Assembly (NCBI GenBank): GCA_001443525.1
Contig: LKPX01000001.1
Span: forward strand, 42,678-106,677
Direction: 5' to 3'
Length of the DNA: 64,000 bases
Origin: Desulfobacteraceae bacterium RAAP-1
GTDB lineage: Bacteria; Desulfobacterota; Desulfobacteria; Desulfobacterales; Desulfatirhabdiaceae
Of this stretch, positions 25,043 to 34,743 are shown one piece after another. The position numbers and the translations under genes were made by a program. The notes under the pieces are model-generated. The model was not told the DNA's origin, searched no databases, and saw nothing but the letters and a program-made list of their open reading frames with translations. The first letter of the stretch is position 1; each line of letters opens with the position of its first letter.

Positions 25043-28000
25043 ATGAGCAACAAGACCACGGTAGGATCTGTTTTGGTTGTGGGTGGTGGTATCACGGGAA
25101 TGCAGTCTGCCTTAGATATGGCGGAGTCCGGATACTATGTGTATCTGATTGAAGAAAGTCCGGCAATTGGTGGTGTTATGGCCCAACTGGATAAAACCTT
25201 TCCCACCAACGACTGTTCCATGTGAATTATTTCCCCCAAACTGGTCGAGGTCGGCCGGCACAACAACATCGAACTTCTCACCCTTTCCAAAGTCACTTCT
25301 ATTTCTGGAGATGCAGGTAACTTTACTGTTTCCGTCAAACAGTCCCCCCGTTTTGTGGATATGGATAAATGTATCGCCTGTGGCACCTGCGCTGAAAAAT
25401 GTCCTGCCAAAACGACAGACGCCTTCAATGAAGGGCTTGCCAAACGAAAAGCCATTTATGTACCCTATGCGCAGGCTGTTCCATTGAAATACGCCATTGA
25501 CAAGAACCGCTGCATCTATTTTCAAAAAGGTAAGTGCCGGGCCTGTGAAAAATTCTGCCCGACAAATGCCATAAATTTTGATGACAAGGAAAAAGACATC
25601 ACGCTTACGGTGGGGTCTGTAATCCTCACCGCCGGGTTTACGCCGTTTAATCCGGACAGATTCGATAATTACCAGCATGCCAAATTTCCCAATGTCGTCA
25701 CCAGCATGGAATTTGAGCGGATTCTGTCGGCCGGCGGCCCTTTTGGCGGTCATATCCACAGACTTTCGGACGGGCAGGAACCTCGAAAAATTGCCTGGCT
25801 GCAGTGCGTCGGCTCCCGTGATTTAAACCGGTGCGACAATGAATACTGTTCGTCGGTTTGCTGCATGTATGCGATTAAAGAATCGGTCATTGCCAAAGAG
25901 CATCTGGGCGCTGATTTCGAGCCTGCTATTTTTTTTATGGACATGCGCACCCACGGCAAAGACTTCGAGAAATACTATGAACGCGCCAAATCGCAGGGTG
26001 TGCGGTTTATCCGTTCCCGCGTTCATACCATCACCGAAACCGACGCTTCCGGAACCCTCAATCTGGTGTATGTCACAGAGTCCGGAGAACGGGTTTCCGA
26101 AGAATTCGACATGGTAGTACTGTCCGTGGGTATGGAGCCTGCCGCCTCTGCCATGGAGGCGGCCAAAACGCTTGGCGTTGAACTGAACCCATATCATTTT
26201 GTCAAAACATCCGATATGACGCCGGTTTCTACGTCGCGGGAAGGTATTTTCGTGGCGGGCGCACTTCAGGGGCCTAAAGATATTCCTCAGTCTGTCGTTG
26301 AAGCCAGTGCGGCGGCGTGTTCCGCCGGTATTCATCTGGCTTCGGCCAGAGGAACGCTCGTAAAGGAAAAAACATTTCCGGCCGAGCAGTCCGTTCAGGA
26401 TGATGCGCCGCGAATCGGTGTTTTTGTCTGCAATTGCGGCATCAACATCGGCGGCATTGCGGATGTTCCGGCGGTGGCGGCCTATGCCAGAGAACTGGGG
26501 AATGTCGTCTTTACCGAAGAGCCGTTGTTTGCATGCAGCCAGGACGCACAGGAAAAAATGGTTGAGATCATCCGGGAGCAAAAACTCAACCGTGTCGTGG
26601 TGGCCGCCTGTACGCCCAGAACCCATGAACCGCTGTTTCAGGAAACAATTCGCAATGCCGGGCTGAATGCCTATCTGTTTGAAATGGCCAATATCCGCAA
26701 TCAATGTACCTGGGTGCATTCGGCTGAAAAGGAAAAGGCCACCGAAAAGGCCAAAGACCTGGTACGGATGGCGGTTCAGCGGGCGAATATTCTCGAACCG
26801 ATTCCTGATCTGTCCGTCGGCGTCAACAAATCGGCGTTGATTGTCGGCGGCGGTATCGCCGGTATGACCGCCGCTATCAGCCTGGCGGATCAGGGGTTTG
26901 CTGCGAGTATTGTTGAAAAATCTTCGAGCCTTGGGGGGGCGGCTCGTGACGTGCTGCATACCTGGCGAGGAGAGAATATTCAGGAGCATCTCAAAAAACT
27001 GGTGGATCGGGTGAGCAACCACCCCCAAATCACCGTATTTACCCAGTCTGAAATTGTGGATGCATCGGGTTTTGTAGGCAATTTTGAGACCAGAGTCAAG
27101 ACGGGCACGGAAATTCACGCCATTCAGCACGGGGTTGTGATTGTCGCAACCGGCGGACAGGCGAGTGTCACCGATGAATATCTGTATGGCAAACATCCTG
27201 CAGTGACGCGCTGGCATGATCTGGAACAAAATCCTGAGCTTCTGACGGGTGTCGGCAGTGTTGTCTTCATTCAGTGTGTGGGATCGCGGAATGACCAGCG
27301 GCCGTACTGCTCAAGAATCTGCTGTACTTCTTCGGTATATCAGGCCATCGATATCAAGGAAAAGCATCCGGATACGGATGTGTTTATTTTATATCGGGAT
27401 ATCCGGACATTCGGTGAGAGGGAGGTGCTTTACAAAAAAGCCAGAGAAAAAGGCGTTGTTTTCATTAGATATTCGTTGAACAAAAAACCAGTTGTTACCG
27501 AAGCTGCCGACGGACTTGATGTCCGGGTGTTCGATCCGATTCTCCAGAAAGAGCTGATCATTCATGCGGATCGGGTGAACCTGGCGACCGCCATCGAGCC
27601 ATCTCCGAACGAAGATATTGCGGCACTTTATAAACTGCCCGTCAACGCCGAAAAGTTTTTTATGGAGGCTCACGCCAAGCTCCGTCCGGTGGATTTTGCT
27701 TCGGATGGTCTGTTTGTCTGCGGCATTGCACATTATCCCAAATCCATCGACGAAAGCATTGCTCAGGCAATGGCTGCCGCAGGACGCGCTGCGACGGTGC
27801 TGGCCAGAACTTCCATTCAGATCTCACCGCTCGTGTCTCAGGTCAACCGTGATCTGTGCATTGGCTGCGGTTTATGCACGGATATCTGTCCTTTTGGCGC
27901 CATTATTCAGGAAGAAGTGGACGGTAAGGGGTTTAAGGCCAAAAATATTTCAGCATCCTGCAAAGGCTGTGGTTTGTGTGCATCCTCCTGTCCGAAAAAG

Positions 28001-28063
28001 GCTATTGACATGCTGCATTTTCGGGATGCGCAGATTCTGGCCGCTGTTTGCGCCGCAGCCTGA
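25043..28063 (+). CDS. hdrA: HdrA-like FAD/Fe-S subunit, selenoprotein (Sec61)
   Basis: HdrA is the flavin-based electron-bifurcating subunit of heterodisulfide-reductase-type complexes. The frame is 1006 residues if the UGA at 25223-25225 is read as Sec61. It falls in [15 protein letters not shown], where most homologues have a DCSxC motif, so Sec replaces a conserved cysteine. Order: FAD site VVGGGITG (~12-19), Sec61, [4Fe-4S] motif C110/113/116/120, Cys157/165/168/172, CVGSRD and [10 protein letters not shown], a CNCGINIGG segment (~455), a second FAD domain ([14 protein letters not shown], ~598), and two C-terminal ferredoxin motifs ([24 protein letters not shown]). The protein is larger than methanogen HdrA because of the second FAD unit. 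First gene of the cluster. Starting after the UGA would lose the first FAD motif. Confidence 0.93.
25241..25258 (+). promoter_or_regulatory. SECIS-like hairpin in hdrA copy 1
   Basis: CTGGTC and GGCCGG pair (6 bp, two wobbles) around the loop GAGGTC, starting 15 nt after the UGA at 25223. Position, size and loop G-richness fit bacterial SECIS elements read by SelB. Confidence 0.65.
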
Positions 28064-28195
28064 TATGCCGTTCTCTGATATCACCTGCGCTTTCCTTTAC
28101 TTCCTCTCTCAGCGGGAGAAGACTGGGCGAGGGGTGAAAAAAGCGCAGATTGCGACAGTTTGAAGTATTTCAACTACAATCCGATAGGGGTAAAT

Positions 28196-28945
28196 ATGAA
28201 ACAGACTGAGCCCAAAATTGTTGCGTTTCTCTGTAATTGGTGCGCTTATGCCGGAGCGGATCTGGCCGGGGTATCCCGGCTTCAGCATCCTTCGAATATG
28301 AGGACTGTCAGAGTTATGTGTTCCGGCCGGGTGGATCCGCTGTTTGTTGTTCAGGCGCTCAAAAGTGGATGTGATGGCGTTCTGGTGGCTGGCTGACATT
28401 TCGGCGACTGTCATTACCTGGAAGGTAATATTCAGGCTGAAAAAAAGATGCTCATGGTGCAGAAGCTTCTGAAGATATCCGGTATCGGCGAAAACCGTCT
28501 CCATGTCGCGTGGGTTTCTTCTGCGGAAGCACAGCGGTTTGTAGATATATCCACGGATGTCATTGCTTCCATCAAGGCGCAGGGGCGCTTTGACGCCGCC
28601 ATGTTTTCCACGGAGCTGGCGGCAGCCGAAGAAACGCTGAAAACCGAAATTCTTCGGTGGATGGTCGGTAAGGAAGTCAAATTGCTGTCCAGAGGTGATG
28701 TGTATGGCCGCAAATGGGAAAAGGCCCGATTTGAATCCATTCTGGATTCGGTTCTGGAGAGAGAATACCACAAGCAACTGATTCTTCATGCGATTCTTGC
28801 AGGATTCACATCTGTCAGAGCTATCAGCCAGAAAGTGGGGTTGGGGCTGAAGCGGATATCCTATTTGCTGGCGGATATGGAAAAGACCAATATGATCGAG
28901 TTCCGGGGGCATACGGACTGTATTCCTGTTTTTGCAGCGCTGTAA
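28196..28945 (+). CDS. mvhD: MvhD-like [2Fe-2S] subunit, selenoprotein (Sec67), with C-terminal extension
   Basis: MvhD transfers electrons between a donor and HdrA. With the UGA at 28394-28396 read as Sec67 the protein has 249 residues. Family cysteines are C13 and C16 (FLCNWCAYAGADLAG), C42 (VMCSGRVD), then G-U67-HFGDC72HY, where homologues have GCHxGDCHY. So Sec replaces a probable cluster ligand. Residues ~1-140 are the MvhD domain; the remaining ~105 form an added helical part with a winged-helix look (LHAILAGFTSVRAISQKVGL). Start is the ATG at 28196, after GATAGGGG. It lies 132 nt behind hdrA copy 1. BamF of the benzoyl-CoA reductase system and VhuD of Methanococcales are known Sec-containing relatives. 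Confidence 0.9.
28413..28429 (+). promoter_or_regulatory. SECIS-like hairpin in mvhD copy 1
   Basis: ATTACC and GGTAAT form a perfect 6-bp stem with the loop TGGAA, starting 16 nt after the UGA that ends at 28396. Confidence 0.65.
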
Positions 28946-29052
28946 ATCAACATGTGCAGGGAAATACGGCTGCGTCAAGCGTCAGATTTTTCCCTAACAA
29001 TAACAGCGTGTATCACTGCGCTGTAAGCCAGAACGCAATATAAGGAGTTACC

Positions 29053-32000
29053 ATGGGATCGGTGAATGACAAGAAAAGTGGGTCCGTAATGGTCGTTGGC
29101 GCCGGCATCGCCGGGATGCAGGCATCGCTTGATCTGGCCAATTCGGATTATTATGTGCATCTTGTGGAGAAGCTGCCGACCGTCGGCGGCATGATGGCCC
29201 GGCTGGACAAGACCTTTCCGACCAATGACTGCGCGATGTGAGTGATCTCACCCAAACTGGTCGAGGTCGGCCGGCATCTGAACATTAATATCATCACAAA
29301 CAGTGAAATTAAATCCGTGGAAGGCGAGCCTGGGAATTTCTCAGTGACGCTCGTCAACCATCCCCGGTACATTGATCCTGTCAAGTGTACGGGCTGCGGG
29401 GAATGCGCGCGCCACTGTCCGGTGACCGCCGTCAACCGCTATAACAAAGGGCTCGATGATCGCAGAGCCACATTTATCGAATATCCACAGGCCGTGCCGC
29501 TGGCGTTTGGCATAGACACAGATACCTGCATCGGTTGCGGTCTGTGCGAAAACATGTGTGTCGCCAAGGCCATCCGCTACGACGATGTCGAACGTGAGTC
29601 CGTTCTGACAGTGGGCTCCATCATTCTGGCATCCGGAAGCCAGGGCTACGATCCGTCCAAACTTGATTTTTTGGGATATGGCAAATATCCCAACGTTGTC
29701 ACCAGCGAGGAATTTGAACGGATTCTGAGTGCGTCCGGTCCGTATCGCGGCCATCTCTGCAGGCCGCTCGATCGTGAAGAACCCCGGAAAATTGCATGGC
29801 TGCAATGTATTGGGTCTCGTGATACCAATAAATGCGGGAATGGCTACTGTTCATCCGTCTGCTGCATGTATGCGGTCAAAGAGGCCATGATAGCCAAGGA
29901 ACATGCCCACTGCGACCTGGACTGCGCCATTTTCAACATGGACATTCGGACCTTCGGCAAAGATTATGAGAAATATTACCTGAGAGCTAAAGATAAGGAC
30001 GGCGTCCGCTTTATCAAATCCAGGGTGCATACCATCACCGAGATTCCGGAAACCGGCGATCTGATAGTGCGTTTTGCCAATGAGTCCGGTCAGATGCAGG
30101 AAGAGACCTTTAACATGGTGGTGCTGTCGGTAGGGCTCCAGATACCTGAAACCTCCAAAGAACTGGCGCAGAAGCTGGGAATTAAGCTGGATAAGTATAA
30201 TTTTGCCGTTACCGATCCGTTTGCGCCGGTGCAGACATCCAAAGCCGGTGTTTATACCTGCGGTGTATTTCAGGGGCCGAAGGATATTCCCAGTTCCGTC
30301 ACGGAAGCCAGTGCAGCGGCCTGTATTGCCGGCGCTGATCTTTCTGAGGCCAGAGGAACCGATACCAAAGTTATTCAAATTCCGGATCAGCAGGATGTGG
30401 CTGCCCAAGAGCCGCGTATTGGCGTGTTTGTCTGTAACTGCGGCATCAATATCGGCGGCATTGTCAATGTTCCCGAAGTAACGGCGTATGCAGCGAAATT
30501 GCCGCATGTGGTGTATGCCGACCAGAATCTTTTCACTTGTTCGCAGGATACCCAGGACAAGATCAAGGAAAAGATCATCGAGCATAAGCTTAACCGCGTG
30601 GTAGTGGCGTCCTGTAGCCCTAAAACGCATGAGCAGATGTTTATGGAAACCCTCGAAGCCTGCGGTTTGAACCGCTATCTCTTTGAGATGGCCAACATCC
30701 GCAACCAGAATTCCTGGATTCATTCCAAATCTCCGGCGCTGGCTACCCAAAAGGCTAAAGATCTGGTGCGCATGGCGGTGGCGCGTTCCGCAACACTGAA
30801 ACAGTTGAACGAAAAGGTCATTTCCGTCAACAAACAGGCGCTGGTGATCGGCGGCGGCGTCGCCGGCATGAACGCTGCGTTGGGGCTTGGCAATCAGGGC
30901 TTTCACGTGGTTTTGCTCGAAAAGGAGTCTATTTTAGGCGGCTTTTCGCGCTATCTTCATCATACCATCGAAGGTGGTGACATACAGGCATATCTGAAAC
31001 AGCTCATTGCTGAGGTAACGGCTCATGATCACATTGAGGTGCTGACAGGCGCCCGTGTGGTGGATTTCAAAGGTTACAAAGGTAATTTCACAACCGATGT
31101 GCAGATAGGCGCACAAAAAGAAAACCGTACCATCCCACACGGCATTATCATCGTTGCTACCGGCGCGAGGGAATATTCCCCCAAGGAATACGCTTACAAC
31201 CAGGATCCACGAGTGGTCACTCAGGTGCAGTTGGGGGATATCCTCGAGGAAAAAGGCGCCAGAGATATGTCTGCGGTGGTCATGATCCAGTGTGTGGGAT
31301 CCCGGAATGCAGAAAATGAAAACTGTTCTCGGATATGTTGTCAGAACGCGATTAAAAACGCCCTGATTATCAAAAAGCAGAATCCGGATACCAATGTGTT
31401 TGTGCTGTACCGCGATATCCGTACCTATGGTCTGATGGAAGACTATTATACGGAGGCCAGAAATCTGGGGGTTATTTTTATCCGGTTTGAGGCCGATAAC
31501 CCGCCTCAGGTGGTGCCGTCTCCGGAGGGGATGCGGGTAATGGTAAAAGATCACATTCTTCAGCAGAATCTTGAAATAGAGGCGGATCTGGTGGCGCTTA
31601 GCGCCGGCGTTACGGCGGAAGACACCTCCGATCTCTGCGGCATCATGAAGTTCAACCGTAATCCTGAAGGGTTCTTTATCGAAGCCCATGTCAAGCTGCG
31701 CCCGGTGGATATGCCCGGAGAGGGCATTTTCCTGTGCGGCACAGCTCACGGTCCTAAATTGATTACCGAAAGCATTGCTCAGGCTCAGGCCGCAGCTTCC
31801 CGCGCTACCACATTTTTGTCCAAATCCGAAATCAAGCTTTCGGCTATTACAGCTCATGTGGATACGGAGCACTGCGTGAAGTGTCTGACCTGCGTTCGTT
31901 CCTGTCCCTTCAATGTGCCTGTGTTCAACACCGAAAAACAGATCATTGAAATCGATGAGGCCATTTGTCATGGCTGCGGCATATGTGCAGGCGTTTGTCC

Positions 32001-32082
32001 GCGGCAAACAATTCAACTTAACTATTATGAAGATGATCAGATTCTGTGTAAAATAGATGCCTTGCTGGCGGGAGGGATGTAA
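29053..32082 (+). CDS. hdrA: HdrA-like FAD/Fe-S subunit, selenoprotein (Sec63), second copy
   Basis: A close paralogue of the HdrA encoded at 25043, 1009 residues with the UGA at 29239-29241 read as Sec63 in [15 protein letters not shown]. Same order: FAD motif VVGAGIAG (~14-21), Sec63, [4Fe-4S] motifs [12 protein letters not shown] and [34 protein letters not shown], a second FAD domain ([14 protein letters not shown]), and C-terminal [12 protein letters not shown] and [12 protein letters not shown]. The last ferredoxin part differs from copy 1 (CVKCLTC instead of CIGCGLC). AAGGAG precedes the ATG. Its stop overlaps the next start (TAATG), so HdrA2 and MvhD2 are translationally coupled. Two bifurcating flavoprotein copies in one cluster suggest either a heterodimeric core or two alternative complexes. 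Confidence 0.93.
29257..29274 (+). promoter_or_regulatory. SECIS-like hairpin in hdrA copy 2
   Basis: Identical in sequence to the hairpin in copy 1 (CTGGTC-GAGGTC-GGCCGG) and at the same distance, 15 nt after the UGA ending at 29241. Confidence 0.65.
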
Positions 32083-32504
32083 TGACCGAATTTGAGCCAA
32101 CCATTATCACCTTTTGCTGTGATTATTGAGGGTATTCGGCTGCGGACCTGGCAGGTTCGATGCGACTCGACTATCCGGCGAATATCAAGATTGTCCGGGT
32201 TCCCTGTACCGGAAAAGTAGATTTAATGTACCTCCTGACAGCCATTCAGAAGGGGGCGGACGGTGTTTATGTGGTGGGATGCCTGGAGGGAACCTGCCAT
32301 TACAAGCAAGGTAATTTCAAGGCGCGGGAGAGAGTTGAGCATGCCCGGCGTCTGCTGGATGAAGTAGGTCTTGAAGGTGATCGGGTCCGCATGTATAATC
32401 TGTCTTCAGGTGAAGGACCGACGTTTGCCGCATACGCGCGGGAAATGACGGAACATATCAAGAAGCTGGGACCCAATCCTTTAAAAAAATGGGCGACAGC
32501 CTGA
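32082..32504 (+). CDS. mvhD: MvhD-like [2Fe-2S] subunit, selenoprotein (Sec16)
   Basis: A compact MvhD of 140 residues with the UGA at 32127-32129 read as Sec16. The motif is C13-D-Y-U16-GYSAADLAG, where homologues have CNWCxYxGADLAG, so Sec takes the second ligand of the first CxxC pair. The other ligands are C42 (VPCTGKVD), C67 and C72 (GCLEGTCHY). Starting at the next ATG (32160) would delete the first motif, which argues for Sec read-through. Compared with the MvhD at 28196 it lacks the C-terminal extension. It overlaps hdrA copy 2 by one base and is followed 16 nt later by the HdrBC-type gene. It should pass electrons to HdrA2. Confidence 0.9.
32143..32159 (+). promoter_or_regulatory. 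SECIS-like hairpin in mvhD copy 2
   Basis: CGGACCT pairs with AGGTTCG (7 bp, one wobble) around GGC, starting 13 nt after the UGA ending at 32129. Opening the top U-A pair gives a UGGCA loop like the others. Confidence 0.65.
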
Positions 32505-32520
32505 AAAAAAGGAGCAGTTT

Positions 32521-33840
32521 ATGGCAGAAGAAGTAATCAAGTTGGGTGGTAAAAAAAAGAGCATGTTTATTGACAAGGTCAAGGAGATCATCCCTGACGG
32601 GGGAAATCTGAATCTGTGCCTTACCTGCGGCGCCTGTTCTTCAGGATGTCCGGCTACAGGGCTTGATGGCATGGATCCCCGTAAATTCCTGCGCATGGCA
32701 GCGCTGGGGATGGATGATGAAATCATGAAGTCTGACTGGCCTTGGATGTGTACGATGTGCCAGCGGTGTATCTATGTCTGCCCGATGAAAATCGACATTC
32801 CGCAACTGGTTTTTAATGCCCGTGGACTGCGTCCCAGGGAGCAGCGGCCTAAAGGCATTCTGGCATCGTGTGATATGCAGCTCAGAAACGAGAGCACCAG
32901 CGCCATGGGAATATCTCCTGATGATTTTGTATTTGTGGTTCAGGACGTACTGGAGGAAGTTCGGGAATCACAGCCGGAGTTTGCTGATATGCAGGCGCCG
33001 ATTGACAAGGAAGGGGCGGAATTTTTCTTAAATCAGAACTCCCGTGAGCCGGTAACTGAGCCGAATGAGTTGCTTCCGCTCTGGAAGATACTGCATCTGG
33101 CGGGTGTGGACTGGACCTATGGCAGTCATGGCTGGGCCGGAGAGAACTACTGCATGTTTCTGTCAGACAACGATTCCTGGGAAAAGATTACCCGGACTAC
33201 AGTGGGTCAGGCCAACAAGCTGGGGTGCAAGATATTTCTGAACACCGAGTGAGGGCACGTTACATTCTCAGTCCGGTCAGGACTGAAAAAATTCAACATT
33301 GAGCACAATTTTGAAGTTAAAAACATCTATGAATATTATGCCAAATGGATCCGTGAAGGCAAGCTGAAGGTCAGCTCCGACTGGAACAAAGATCTCAAAA
33401 TCAAGTTTACGGTTCAGGACCCATGCCAGATTGTCCGTAAGAGCTATGGCGATCCTATTGCCGAAGATCTGCGTTTTGTGGTCAAGTCGATTGTGGGTGA
33501 AGAAAATTTCATCGACATGCAGCCCAACCGATCCAACAACTACTGTTGCGGCGGTGGCGGCGGTTTTCTGCAGTCCGGATTCAAGGAACAACGTCTGGAG
33601 TATGGAAAACTGAAAGATCAGCAGATCAAGGCGACCGGCGCGGACTACTGCATTGCTGGATGTCATAACTGCCACGCTCAGATTCATGAGCTCAGTGAGC
33701 ATTACGGCGGTAATTATCCGGTAGTTCACCTCTGGACGCTCATCTGCCTTTCTCTGGGGGTTTTGGGGCCGAACGAACGGGAATATCTGGGAGACGACCT
33801 GAAGGAAGTCAATGTATTCCACCCTGAAACGGCTGAATAA
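32521..33840 (+). CDS. HdrC-HdrB-type fused Fe-S/CCG subunit, selenoprotein (Sec244)
   Basis: A 439-residue HdrD-like protein combining HdrC and HdrB parts. The N-terminal HdrC-like module has two [4Fe-4S] motifs: C33/36/39/43 and C77/80/83/87. The UGA at 33250-33252 is codon 244 in LNTE-U-GHV, at the cysteine of the ECGH motif found in HdrD/DsrK-type proteins. The second CCG unit is intact: QDPCQ, NNYCCGGGGGF (~341-351) and CHNCH. In methanogen HdrB such motifs bind the noncubane clusters that reduce heterodisulfide. The acceptor here is unknown; coupling to MetF via HdrA is likely from context. A 7-bp SECIS-like hairpin follows the UGA. A Shine-Dalgarno AAGGAG precedes the ATG. Confidence 0.9.
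33268..33286 (+). promoter_or_regulatory. SECIS-like hairpin in the HdrBC gene
   Basis: TCAGTCC and GGACTGA form a perfect 7-bp stem with the loop GGTCA, starting 15 nt after the UGA ending at 33252. The clearest of the five hairpins. Confidence 0.7.
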
Positions 33841-33986
33841 TGAGAATTTAGCAGAGAATCCAGTTTCTCTCAGCGTTTCGCATCATTCTTCATCATTGAA
33901 GCTTATTGGCTATGTGCTTCAGTGATGAAGAATTTGCATCCTTAATCTTGGACTTTCTGCTTTGCCATCTCAATATTATCCGGTAC

Positions 33987-34023
33987 AAAGCCGTCCGGAA
34001 ATCGACTTTTTACGAGGGCGTCA
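33987..34023 (-). repeat. Partial family A repeat between HdrBC and MetV genes
   Basis: About 37 bp (AAGCCGTCCGGAAATCGACT through TACGAGGGCGTCA) match the terminal part of the family A element in inverted orientation. The rest of the element is missing. It lies in the 212-bp spacer upstream of metV. Confidence 0.55.
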
Positions 34024-34052
34024 AAGATCATCAATGCTAACGAGGAGGGCGT

Positions 34053-34730
34053 ATGATTGTTGCCAAAAGGAAACCTTTTGATGAAATCAGGCAGCTTCTG
34101 AAGGGCTATAAAAAAGTTCTGAACGTTGGTTGCGGCACTTGTGTGGCGGTGTGTCTTGCAGGCGGCGAGAAAGAAGTCTCTGTGCTGAATGCTGAACTGG
34201 ATATGGCCGGAAAACTGGATAACAATCCCATAGAGATTGCAGGTATAACCATTGAGCGTCAGTGCGACAGGGAATATCTGGAAGCTCTGGATTCAAAGGT
34301 AGGTAATTATGAAGTCCTGTTATCTATGGCCTGCGGCGCCGGAGTTCAGTTTCTGGCGGAACGGTATCCCCAGATACCGGTATTACCGGCGGTGGATACG
34401 ACTTTTATTGGCGTCAATCAGGCGGTCGGCTGGTATGAGGAAAGATGCCGTTCATGCAGCAGTTGCGTGCTGGGGCATACTGGCGGGATATGCCCTGTGA
34501 CCATGTGCGCCAAAGGACTTTATAACGGACCCTGCGGAGGCACCAACAAAGGTAGTTGTGAGATAGACGCCAATCAGCCCTGCGCGTGGTATATGATTTA
34601 CGAGAGACTCAAAGGGCAGGGACGTCTGGATTGTATTCTGGAAATTACCCCCCCGAACGACTGGCAGAATCAAATCCCAAGAACCGTTATACAGCCCGGT
34701 TACAGTAAGCCGGAAGCAATCGCGAAATAA
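34053..34730 (+). CDS. metV: MetV, zinc-finger partner of methylenetetrahydrofolate reductase
   Basis: A 225-residue protein of the MTHFR C-terminal-domain (MetV) family. The N-terminal ~125 residues are a small alpha/beta domain starting VLNVGCGTCVAVCLAGG. The C-terminal third has the cysteine-rich signature CRSCSSCVLGHTGGICP, then CAKGLYNGPCGG, which in this family binds Zn or Fe-S. In acetogens such as Moorella, MetV is required for activity of MetF and links it to HdrABC-MvhD. Here metV is followed by metF after 13 nt and preceded by the HdrBC gene, the same grouping. GAGGAGGG precedes the ATG. The 212-nt spacer before it could hold its own promoter. Confidence 0.92.
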   Translation: MIVAKRKPFDEIRQLLKGYKKVLNVGCGTCVAVCLAGGEKEVSVLNAELDMAGKLDNNPIEIAGITIERQCDREYLEALDSKVGNYEVLLSMACGAGVQFLAERYPQIPVLPAVDTTFIGVNQAVGWYEERCRSCSSCVLGHTGGICPVTMCAKGLYNGPCGGTNKGSCEIDANQPCAWYMIYERLKGQGRLDCILEITPPNDWQNQIPRTVIQPGYSKPEAIAK

Positions 34731-34743
34731 TGAGGATGCCGAT

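Noticed and set aside
25823..27229. Long minus-strand ORF (468 codons) antisense to hdrA copy 1
   Set aside because: It lies wholly within the HdrA reading frame, its product resembles no protein, and its composition is that of the complement of a coding gene.
28064..28195. REP-like stretch with CTCTCAGCGGGAG between hdrA and mvhD copy 1
   Set aside because: The pairing is only about 5 bp and no second copy was seen in the window, so I cannot support a repeat or terminator call.
29851..30906. Minus-strand ORF (351 codons) antisense to hdrA copy 2
   Set aside because: Complementary shadow of the HdrA2 coding sequence without a ribosome site or family match.
25223..33252. Frameshift or nonsense mutations as the explanation for the five interrupted genes
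   Set aside because: All five interruptions are UGA, all fall at conserved cysteines, the frame is unchanged on both sides, each is followed by a hairpin, and selB is present. Five chance mutations of this kind are implausible.
12280..34023. CRISPR array from the repeated GTAAAAAGTC sequence
   Set aside because: Copies are kilobases apart, differ in orientation, and have no regular spacers or cas genes.
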